NCBI GenBank assembly: GCA_002299895.1
Contig: DBOC01000011.1
Coordinates: 106,664 to 118,427, forward strand
Direction: 5' to 3'
DNA length: 11,764 nt
DNA from: Sphingomonadales bacterium UBA656
GTDB lineage: Bacteria > Pseudomonadota > Alphaproteobacteria > Sphingomonadales > Sphingomonadaceae
Shown: in pieces, positions 1 to 5,762 of the stretch
Numbering within the stretch: the first letter of the stretch is position 1
Layout of the letters: each line of letters begins with the position of its first letter
Notes under the pieces: model-generated
Seen by the model: only the letters and a program-made list of their open reading frames with translations
Told to the model about the DNA's origin: nothing
Database searches by the model: none
Translations under genes and position numbers: made by a program

Positions 1-176
1 CAACAGAAGCAACAACAGAAGCTGCTGACGCCGCTGTTGAAGGCGCTGAAGTAGCTACCGACGCTGCTGCAACTGACGCTGCTGCTGCTCCTGCTGCAGA
101 CGCTGCTGCACCTGCTGCTGACGCTGCTGCAGAAGCTGGCGCCGCTGCAGACGCTGCGAAAGAAGCTGCGAAGTAA
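1..176 (+). CDS. C-terminal end of an Ala-rich protein (5' partial)
   Basis: Only one + frame stays open from the window edge (first full codon at base 3) to the TAA at 174-176; the other two + frames hit stops within the first 60 bases. The visible 57 residues are almost entirely Ala with regularly spaced Asp, Glu and a few Pro and Thr, ending in the more basic DAAKEAAK. The tail contains two copies of PAADAAA. Its composition suggests a flexible or helical acidic extension. Such tails occur on several alphaproteobacterial ribosomal proteins and on envelope or phasin-like proteins, but no conserved domain is inside the window, so I cannot identify the gene. A strong terminator 34 bases past the stop shows that it ends a transcription unit, and a well-expressed gene would fit. 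The reading frame is secure; the function is unknown. Confidence 0.72.
   Translation, partial: TEATTEAADAAVEGAEVATDAAATDAAAAPAADAAAPAADAAAEAGAAADAAKEAAK
90..131 (+). repeat. 21-bp tandem duplication inside the Ala-rich tail
   Basis: Bases 90-110 and 111-131 are two 21-bp units encoding PAADAAA twice. They differ at one third-codon position (GCA at 96-98, GCT at 117-119). The surrounding DNA is also low-complexity GCT/GCA/GAC triplets. This looks like in-frame repeat expansion by slippage or unequal recombination. Confidence 0.75.
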
Positions 177-209
177 TATTCGCGCTTTCTAAGCGAAAGC
201 ATTTGATAA

Positions 210-243
210 GGGCTGTCCTGTTTACAGGGCGGCCCTTTTCTTT
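210..243 (+). terminator. Intrinsic (Rho-independent) terminator
   Basis: The arms 210-220 and 225-235 pair over 11 bp (two G-T wobbles) around the 4-base loop TTTA, followed by TTTTCTTT. The stem can extend through AA at 208-209 pairing with the first Ts. It lies 34 bases after the stop of the Ala-rich gene and points the same way. The opposite strand lacks a proper T-run after the stem, so it is probably not an efficient terminator for the convergent beta-lactamase gene. A smaller 6-bp hairpin (184-189 with 195-200) precedes it. Confidence 0.9.
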
Positions 244-295
244 GTCTGCGACAATGCTGCGCTATGTCTTTGGCAAGCCGAATTGCTATATGGGA

Positions 296-1417
296 TTATT
301 GTCCGTGATATGTGGCGACGGTGCGCGACACAAACTGCATGAATGACATGCGCTGCGGTATGGGGGCAGTCGTGCTACCCATCATAACGGCCACGGCATA
401 ACGCGTACCATCAGGCGCGGTCATTATACCAATATCATTATAGCCCGTTGAAACCGGCGGAAGAATTTGTCCTGTCCCCGTCTTGTGCACAAACTGCCAC
501 CCCGCAGGCACCCCTGCCTTCAAACGGTTCGGACCACTTGATGTGCGCGCCATTATCCCCAGAATCAGTCGCGTTGAGGTGGCGGAGAGCAGCTCACCTT
601 TCGCCAATTTCGCAAGCGCGCGGACAATCGCCTCCGGACTTGCTCCATCAACAGGATCGGCAAGGTAGCGATCCAATGCTGCTTTTCGCGTCGCTAGGGG
701 CACTTCTGCGCGCGCTGCATAAAAGCGCTGTCCAATGGCATATTCTTGCCGCCATTCCAGCCCGGCTATCGCGCTTTGCATCGCACGCTCACCCGGACCA
801 AAACGAATGGCACCCAGTTTTTTGCGCATTAGGAAATTCTGCACCCCCTGTGGGCCACCTGCCGTGCGCAGCAGAGAGTCATTGGCCGTGTTGTCGCTAC
901 CTATGATTGCTTGTTCGAGAAGTGACAACACCGTGACCTCAATCTCACCATTGGCGATAACACGGTCGCGAATGGGTTGATGAAAGACCGCAAGGTCATC
1001 CCGCGTAATGCGTATTTTTTGGTCCAGACGGATCTTATTTTGGTCAACCAAGTCCAAAATCGTCAGTGCCACCCATGTTTTGGATACGCTTTGCTGGGGA
1101 AATAGCTCGTCAACGCGTTGACCGGTTATCCATTCACCGCCATCGATACGCATAATTGCAACGCCGGTGCGACCCGGAAAAACACGCCATTGCTCGTTCA
1201 GCAGATTTTCCAACCCTATTGGTGCACGGGCAACTGCGGGGCGAACTGGAACTGCCGGCACCATTGGTCTAATCACGGCTGGGGCAGGCTGTGTTCGCGA
1301 TGGTGCGCGTTCTGCAGCAACGCATGCTGACAACATGCCCATTATCGCCAATGCGGCCATGCCTTTGCGACTAATGCCCTGAATGCGGTTTTCGTGAGCT
1401 CTGAATAAATTGGCCAT
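296..1417 (-). CDS. bla: Class A beta-lactamase-like serine hydrolase, predicted lipoprotein
   Basis: This is a 373-residue serine beta-lactamase-fold protein. The class A motifs are in order: SVSK at 110-113 (nucleophile Ser110, Lys113), SDN at 174-176, and KTG at 312-314. Glu210 in ERAMQ aligns with the omega-loop general base Glu166, but Gln214 replaces the usual Asn170. About 30 extra residues follow before the segment starting SPEAIV (260 onward). The N-terminus has a basic n-region, a hydrophobic stretch (20-31) and a lipobox LSAC ending at Cys32, then a Pro/Ala-rich linker to about residue 66. It is therefore probably a lipid-anchored periplasmic enzyme; Val at +2 argues against the inner-membrane Asp signal. 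The expected role is hydrolysis of penam or cephem beta-lactams, or a related amidase or esterase activity; the spectrum cannot be read from sequence. No clear Shine-Dalgarno lies before the ATG. It was chosen because it supplies the basic n-region; Met20 would remove it. The gene appears monocistronic. Confidence 0.88.
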   Translation of the reverse strand: MANLFRAHENRIQGISRKGMAALAIMGMLSACVAAERAPSRTQPAPAVIRPMVPAVPVRPAVARAPIGLENLLNEQWRVFPGRTGVAIMRIDGGEWITGQRVDELFPQQSVSKTWVALTILDLVDQNKIRLDQKIRITRDDLAVFHQPIRDRVIANGEIEVTVLSLLEQAIIGSDNTANDSLLRTAGGPQGVQNFLMRKKLGAIRFGPGERAMQSAIAGLEWRQEYAIGQRFYAARAEVPLATRKAALDRYLADPVDGASPEAIVRALAKLAKGELLSATSTRLILGIMARTSSGPNRLKAGVPAGWQFVHKTGTGQILPPVSTGYNDIGIMTAPDGTRYAVAVMMGSTTAPIPQRMSFMQFVSRTVATYHGQ

Positions 1418-1571
1418 GCAGAAGTGCTAAAGCAGGCTTTTCGTAGAGAACAGCTTTTACCCATATTTTGCGACGAACGATTCATGAGCGTCGACGAAAT
1501 GAGGAAGTAGCACGCAGCAGCGTTGACCTTCGCGGTTACTGAACCAATATTTTGTGGGCAGTGGGAATATC

Positions 1572-2030
1572 CTAGCCGCGGCCACGATAAGGCTGAACCC
1601 CTTGGTCGGGTATCCACAAACCCTTTGGTGGCTCACCAGATTGCCAGAACACATCAATCGGAATGCCGCCGCGCGGATACCAATAGCCGCCGATACGCAA
1701 CCAATGCGGTTTCATCTCCGTAAAAAGCCGCGCGCCTATGCCAACAGTGCAGTCTTCATGAAAGGCGGCATGATTGCGGAATGAACCTAGAAACAGCTTC
1801 AACGATTTTGATTCAACGATTGTCGCATCCGGCGCATAATCGATCACTAAATGCGCAAAATCCGGCTGCGCCGTCACTGGGCATAGCGAGGTAAATTCGG
1901 GCACCGCAAAGCGCGCGAGATACAAGACGCCCGGCCGTGGATTGGGAACATAATCCAGTTGCGCCTCTTCGGGCGTTTGGGGAAGCGCGCTTTGCGCACC
2001 GAGAAATTTGGGCTTTAGTGTATCAGTCAT
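1572..2030 (-). CDS. queF: NADPH-dependent 7-cyano-7-deazaguanine reductase (preQ0 reductase), QueF type I
   Basis: QueF reduces the nitrile of preQ0 to the aminomethyl group of preQ1, using two NADPH, in cytoplasmic synthesis of queuosine for the wobble base of GUN-anticodon tRNAs. The 152-residue length matches the single-domain (type I) class. The catalytic Cys50 lies in FTSLCPVTAQPDF, with Asp57 seven residues on. The QueF motif ESKSLK is at 73-78, and the substrate-binding FHE has His91 and Glu92. The Cys-to-Asp and Cys-to-His/Glu spacings match the Bacillus subtilis enzyme (Cys55, Asp62, His96, Glu97) as I remember it. The ATG gives the expected N-terminus leading into FLGAQSALP; no strong ribosome-binding site is visible. 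The other que genes are not in the window. It is divergent from phrB, and its leader region has an 8-bp inverted repeat ending 12 bases before the start codon. Confidence 0.96.
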   Translation of the reverse strand: MTDTLKPKFLGAQSALPQTPEEAQLDYVPNPRPGVLYLARFAVPEFTSLCPVTAQPDFAHLVIDYAPDATIVESKSLKLFLGSFRNHAAFHEDCTVGIGARLFTEMKPHWLRIGGYWYPRGGIPIDVFWQSGEPPKGLWIPDQGVQPYRGRG

Positions 2031-2042
2031 GATCGTGCATTT

Positions 2043-2071
2043 AGCCGTTTTGTAGCGCGAAGCAAACGGCT
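2043..2071. promoter_or_regulatory. Inverted repeat in the queF/phrB divergent region (operator or leader hairpin)
   Basis: AGCCGTTT (2043-2050) and AAACGGCT (2064-2071) are a perfect 8-bp inverted repeat with a 13-base spacer. Read toward queF, the hairpin ends 12 bases before the start codon. Just outside it, at 2074-2084, is the AT-rich core of the region. That core offers a TATACT-like -10 toward queF (2079-2074) and a TATAAA-like -10 toward phrB (2076-2081); neither has a convincing -35. If the queF -10 is right, transcription would start inside the repeat and favour an operator. If transcription starts further upstream, the repeat would be an RNA hairpin at the ribosome entry site. Confidence 0.4.
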
Positions 2072-2102
2072 CGAGTATAAATATGGCGGCATCCCCCCAA
2101 CA

Positions 2103-2128
2103 TTCTGGAAACCCTGTATCGTCCAGAA
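2103..2128. promoter_or_regulatory. Second inverted repeat upstream of phrB
   Basis: TTCTGGA (2103-2109) and TCCAGAA (2122-2128) form a perfect 7-bp inverted repeat with a 12-base spacer, ending 25 bases before the phrB ATG. It would lie in the phrB leader RNA if the AT-rich core at 2076-2084 is the promoter. It is not a recognisable alphaproteobacterial LexA box (GTTC-N7-GTTC) or general-stress (EcfG) promoter. A regulator-binding site is possible but unproven. Confidence 0.3.
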
Positions 2129-2153
2129 GAGTGCCCTGCGCTATGTCGCATGC

Positions 2154-3677
2154 ATGACAATTTTGATTCCGATATTTGGTGACCAGCTAAGCCACGGCCT
2201 TTCCTCTTTGGCGGGGCAGGACAAAAAAGCATGCGTCATCTTGATGGCGGAAGTGGATGAAGAAACCGAATATGTGCCGCACCATAAATCCAAAATGGCG
2301 TATATCCTGTCCGCCATGCGCCATTACGCAGAGGATCTGCGCCTAGCAGGTTGGGCCGTCGATTACGTAAAACTGACCGATGCCAACAACAGCGGTAGCT
2401 TCACCGGAGAAGTCGCACGCGCAATCGAGCGGCACAAAATCAACGCACTGCGCGTGACCGAGGCGGGCGAATGGCGCGTAAAGGCCATGCTGGATAGCTG
2501 GCCCGACCGTTTTGATATTCCAATGACCATCCTGCCAGACGACCGATTTTTGTGCAGCCATGCCGAGTTTGAAAGCTGGGCCAAGGACCGCAAGCAGTTG
2601 CGCATGGAATTCTTCTATCGCGACATGCGCCGCAAATCCGGTCTGCTGATGAACGGCGATGCACCCGAAGGTGGACAATGGAATTTTGACGCCGAAAACC
2701 GCAAACCCGCCAAACGCGATCTGACGATGCCACAGCCACTGCATTTTGCACCTAATGCCGTGACGCAAGAGGTGATCCAGATGGTTGAGGCCCGTTATGG
2801 TGACAATATCGGACAGACGGAGAAATTCAGTTTTGCCGTGACCCGTAAAGACGCGTTGCAGCAGCAACAGCATTTTCTGGCGCATGCCTTGCCCCATTTT
2901 GGCGATTATCAGGACGCAATGCTCACGGACGAACCGTTTTTATGGCACTCGATCCTCTCACCTTATATCAATTCGGGCTTGATTGAACCGCTTGAGCTGT
3001 GCCGCGCGGTTGAGGCGCAATATCAAGCGGGAAAGGTTCCGATTAACGCCGCCGAAGGCTTTATTCGGCAAATCATTGGCTGGCGCGAATATGTCCGCGG
3101 CATTTACTGGCACGCTGGCCCCGAATATGTGGAGAGCAACGCGCTTGACGCCACGCGACCCCTGCCCGCATTTTACTGGACGGGTAAGACCGACATGCAT
3201 TGCCTGTCGCAGGCCATTGGCCAGACAATCGCTCATAGCTACGCACATCATATCCAGCGGCTTATGATCACCGGCAATTTTGCTTTGCTGGCAGGTCTGG
3301 ATCCAAAACAAGTCCATAAATGGTATTTGGCGGTCTATGCCGATGCTTATGAATGGGTAGAATTGCCCAACAGCCTCGGCATGAGTCAGTTTGCCGACGG
3401 CGGCATGCTGGCGTCCAAACCATATGCGGCGAGCGGTGCCTATATCAATCGCATGTCCGATTATTGCACAAATTGCCGTTATGACGTCAAACAGCGTATT
3501 GGAACAAAAGCTTGTCCTTTCAACGCATTATACTGGGACTTCATTGCCCGGAACGAAAGCAAGCTGCGCAAAAATCCTCGCATGGCGATGCCGTATAAAA
3601 ATTGGGCGCGGATGACGGACGCAGATAAAGTAAAGCTCCGCGCGCATGCGCAGCAGTTTCTGGAAACGCTTGGATAG
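2154..3677 (+). CDS. phrB: Fe-S bacterial cryptochrome/(6-4) photolyase (PhrB/CryB family)
   Basis: This flavoprotein is expected to repair (6-4) pyrimidine-pyrimidone photoproducts using light. Family members carry FAD, a lumazine antenna and a [4Fe-4S] cluster. The N-terminal alpha/beta antenna domain starts with the characteristic TILIPIFGDQL and spans roughly residues 1-130; the helical FAD and Fe-S region fills the rest. The four cluster cysteines are Cys350, Cys438, Cys441 and Cys454. His366 lies in SYAHHIQRL, and Trp342, Trp390 and Tyr391 match the electron-transfer residues. These positions and the 507-residue length equal those I recall for Agrobacterium PhrB, so the fit is excellent. 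The ATG is fixed by the conserved N-terminus although no good Shine-Dalgarno is close to it. phrB is divergent from queF, and sseA starts 61 bases downstream. A purely regulatory cryptochrome role, as proposed for Rhodobacter CryB, cannot be excluded. Confidence 0.96.
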   Translation: MTILIPIFGDQLSHGLSSLAGQDKKACVILMAEVDEETEYVPHHKSKMAYILSAMRHYAEDLRLAGWAVDYVKLTDANNSGSFTGEVARAIERHKINALRVTEAGEWRVKAMLDSWPDRFDIPMTILPDDRFLCSHAEFESWAKDRKQLRMEFFYRDMRRKSGLLMNGDAPEGGQWNFDAENRKPAKRDLTMPQPLHFAPNAVTQEVIQMVEARYGDNIGQTEKFSFAVTRKDALQQQQHFLAHALPHFGDYQDAMLTDEPFLWHSILSPYINSGLIEPLELCRAVEAQYQAGKVPINAAEGFIRQIIGWREYVRGIYWHAGPEYVESNALDATRPLPAFYWTGKTDMHCLSQAIGQTIAHSYAHHIQRLMITGNFALLAGLDPKQVHKWYLAVYADAYEWVELPNSLGMSQFADGGMLASKPYAASGAYINRMSDYCTNCRYDVKQRIGTKACPFNALYWDFIARNESKLRKNPRMAMPYKNWARMTDADKVKLRAHAQQFLETLG

Positions 3678-3738
3678 TTTGTAAAAGCGTCTTATCCTGC
3701 TCGGCATAAGAATCATATATGCGGGCAGGGACGACATT

Positions 3739-4581
3739 ATGGAATTGTTAGTAAGCACCGATTGGTTGGCGAACGAAATCGGCGCGTCCGACCTTCGCAT
3801 AGTCGATGCCACATGGTTCATGCCCGATGCGGGTCGCAATGCGCAGGCAGAATATGAAGGCGGACATATTCCATCGGCCGTATTCATGGATTTGGAAGAA
3901 TTGGCCGACGCCAATAGCAGCCTTCCGAACACATTGCCGCCTCCTGAAAAATTCGCGAGCCGTATGCAGTCGCTGGGGCTAGGCGACGGCAGCCGTATCG
4001 TGGTCTATGATGACAGCCCGTTCAAATCTGCGACGCGCGCGTGGTGGATGTTGACCTTGTTCGGCGCGCATGATGTAGCCATCCTTGATGGCGGCATCGC
4101 CAAATGGAAAGCAGAAGGCCGGCCACTAGAAACCGGCAAGCCCACATTGCGCCACCGCCATTTTACCGTGTGGAAAGATGACAAGGCCGTACGCAACAAG
4201 GCCGACATGCTCGCCAATTTGCACAGCAAGGACGCCGATGTCGTCGACGCCCGCGGCGTTGGCCGCTTTACGGGCGCAGAGGCCGAACCGCGGCCTGAAA
4301 TGGCATCAGGGCATATCCCGGGCAGCCGCAATCTACCATTTGGTCAGCTTTTCCACGCAGATGGAACATGGAAACGCGGCGCAGAATTAACCCAAGCCTT
4401 TACCGACGCTGGCGTGGATTTGAACAAGCCGATGATCACCACGTGCGGCTCAGGCATGACCGCTGCGGTTGTCCTTTTTGGAGCGCGCATGACCGGCAAG
4501 ACCGATGTGGCCTTGTATGACGGAAGCTGGTCCGAATGGGGTCTCGATTCCGACACCCCAAAAGCGCAGGGTGCGGCTTGA
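3739..4581 (+). CDS. sseA: 3-mercaptopyruvate sulfurtransferase (tandem rhodanese)
   Basis: This 280-residue protein has two rhodanese domains: an inactive N-terminal one (about 1-140) and a catalytic C-terminal one (about 150-275). It should transfer sulfur from 3-mercaptopyruvate to thiols or cyanide, yielding pyruvate. The active-site loop is CGSGMTA at 236-242 with persulfide-forming Cys236. Mercaptopyruvate sulfurtransferases usually show CG(S/T)GV here, so Met240 is a mild variant. Arg176 and Arg185 keep the nine-residue spacing of the substrate-carboxylate arginines, which favours mercaptopyruvate over thiosulfate. Asp51 in FMDLEE matches the catalytic-triad Asp. A good Shine-Dalgarno AGGGA (3727-3731) stands 7 bases before the ATG. 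The stop overlaps the proposed TTG start of metC, so the two form an operon linked by sulfur amino acid metabolism. Confidence 0.94.
   Translation: MELLVSTDWLANEIGASDLRIVDATWFMPDAGRNAQAEYEGGHIPSAVFMDLEELADANSSLPNTLPPPEKFASRMQSLGLGDGSRIVVYDDSPFKSATRAWWMLTLFGAHDVAILDGGIAKWKAEGRPLETGKPTLRHRHFTVWKDDKAVRNKADMLANLHSKDADVVDARGVGRFTGAEAEPRPEMASGHIPGSRNLPFGQLFHADGTWKRGAELTQAFTDAGVDLNKPMITTCGSGMTAAVVLFGARMTGKTDVALYDGSWSEWGLDSDTPKAQGAA
4567..4581 (+). promoter_or_regulatory. Ribosome-binding site and TTG/TGA start-stop overlap deciding the metC start
   Basis: CAGGG at 4567-4571 is a Shine-Dalgarno sequence 6 bases before TTG at 4578-4580. That TTG is in the metC frame and shares bases with the sseA stop TGA at 4579-4581. 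The only in-frame ATG upstream (4536) would put 46 bases inside sseA and add 14 residues that do not look like a MetC N-terminus. The TTG is therefore the better start and implies translational coupling. Confidence 0.72.
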
Positions 4582-5759
4582 GTTCTGACAAGCCCCAAAA
4601 GCCCGCCACGAAAATAGTCACCGTAGGGCGAAACAGCGCGCTAACTGGCCCGGTCGTCAACGTGCCCATTTGGCGCGCGAGCACGCATCTATATGACAAT
4701 GTCGCGGCTTTGGAGGCCGGTAAATCAAGCAATGCGGACGGCCGCTTTTTTTACGGTCGCCGCGGTTCACCGACGCAATGGTCGTTAGCCGAGGCGTTGA
4801 CCGAAATGGAGCCCGGAGCGCATGGGACGATGCTCTATCCATCCGGTGTCGCTGCTATTGCGTGCGCGCTGTTGTCGGTTTTGAAAGCGGGCGACATCCT
4901 TTTAATGACGGACAACGCCTATGACCCAAGCCGGTCCTTGGCAGACGGATTTCTGAAGCGTTTTGGCGTTGAAACCCGCTATTTTGATCCGCTGACCACT
5001 GATTATGACACGCTTTTTTGCGATCGCACCAAAGCGATACTGCTCGAATCCCCCGGTAGTCTGACCTTTGAGGTTCAGGATATTCCTGCCATTTGCGCAG
5101 CCGCAAAAAAACGCAATGTCGTCACTTTGCTCGATAACACTTGGGCGACATCTTATTTCCACACGGCGCTCGACAAGGGCATCGATATGGCAATCTTATC
5201 ATGCACGAAATATATTGTCGGCCATAGCGACGTCATGATGGGCAGCGTCACCACACATGCAAAATATTGGACGCGATTGCGCCAAACCGCACAGCAACTT
5301 GGCCAGACAGTATCGCCCGACGATGCCTATCTCGCCAGCCGCGGGCTGCGCACCTTGTCCATCCGGATGAACGCGCATGCGGCATCAGCACTGCAAATCG
5401 CCAAATGGCTTCAAACACAACCCGATGTGGCGGCAGTCTATCACCCTGCACTACCGGAGTGCCCCGGACACGCAATTTGGAAGCGCGACTTCACCGGTGC
5501 GTCGGGTTTATTCTCCTTCATCCACAAGGGTGACCCAGCAACCGCCGCCGCCTTTGTAGATGCACTCGACCTGTTCGGGATCGGTTATAGCTGGGGCGGC
5601 TTTGAAAGCCTGGCTTTGCCCGTCCAGCCTGAAAAATATCGGTCTGCAGTAGCTTGGGAAAAAGATGGCACGCTCATCCGGCTACAGATTGGCTTGGAAG
5701 ATACCGACGATTTGATCGCTGATCTAAGCCAAGCTTTTATGACGACGCGCCGCGCTTAA
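4578..5759 (+). CDS. metC: Cystathionine beta-lyase (PLP-dependent, Cys/Met metabolism family)
   Basis: This cytoplasmic PLP enzyme of the trans-sulfuration group should cleave cystathionine to homocysteine, pyruvate and ammonia in methionine synthesis. Residues are numbered from the TTG start (393 aa, normal length). They include Tyr59 and Arg61 in FFYGRRGSPTQW, which bind PLP phosphate from the neighbouring subunit. The SGVAAI segment begins at Ser89, Asp186 lies in LLDNTW, and the PLP lysine is Lys211 in SCTKYIVGHSD. The YGRRG variant and the C-terminal GYSWGGFESL are typical of cystathionine beta-lyases rather than gamma-synthases. The start is TTG at 4578, overlapping the sseA stop; an ATG at 4536 is the alternative. 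The stop lies 3 bases from that of convergent hbd, leaving no room for a terminator. Possible side activities are cysteine desulfhydrase or methionine gamma-lyase. Confidence 0.93.
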   Translation: MSSDKPQKPATKIVTVGRNSALTGPVVNVPIWRASTHLYDNVAALEAGKSSNADGRFFYGRRGSPTQWSLAEALTEMEPGAHGTMLYPSGVAAIACALLSVLKAGDILLMTDNAYDPSRSLADGFLKRFGVETRYFDPLTTDYDTLFCDRTKAILLESPGSLTFEVQDIPAICAAAKKRNVVTLLDNTWATSYFHTALDKGIDMAILSCTKYIVGHSDVMMGSVTTHAKYWTRLRQTAQQLGQTVSPDDAYLASRGLRTLSIRMNAHAASALQIAKWLQTQPDVAAVYHPALPECPGHAIWKRDFTGASGLFSFIHKGDPATAAAFVDALDLFGIGYSWGGFESLALPVQPEKYRSAVAWEKDGTLIRLQIGLEDTDDLIADLSQAFMTTRRA

Positions 5760-5762
5760 GCC

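Noticed and set aside
448..906. A 152-codon open frame on the + strand across the beta-lactamase gene
   Set aside because: It is antisense to the SDN and KTG-containing gene; the translation shows no family features.
1418..1571. Promoter and small RNA search between queF and the beta-lactamase gene
   Set aside because: I found no convincing -35/-10 pair for the - strand, no T-tailed hairpin and no small gene in these 154 bases.
2031..2079. Firm annotation as a preQ1 riboswitch
   Set aside because: The stem is longer than the usual P1, the tail before the start codon is too short and the pseudoknot pairing has a mismatch; kept only as a hypothesis.
2343..2897. A 184-codon open frame antisense to phrB
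   Set aside because: It is fully covered by the photolyase gene, has no motif and no ribosome-binding site.
3690..3711. TCTTAT/ATAAGA inverted repeat (3690-3695 with 3706-3711) between phrB and sseA
   Set aside because: It is only 6 bp, AT-rich, with a 10-base loop and no T-tract, so it is too weak for a terminator or operator call.
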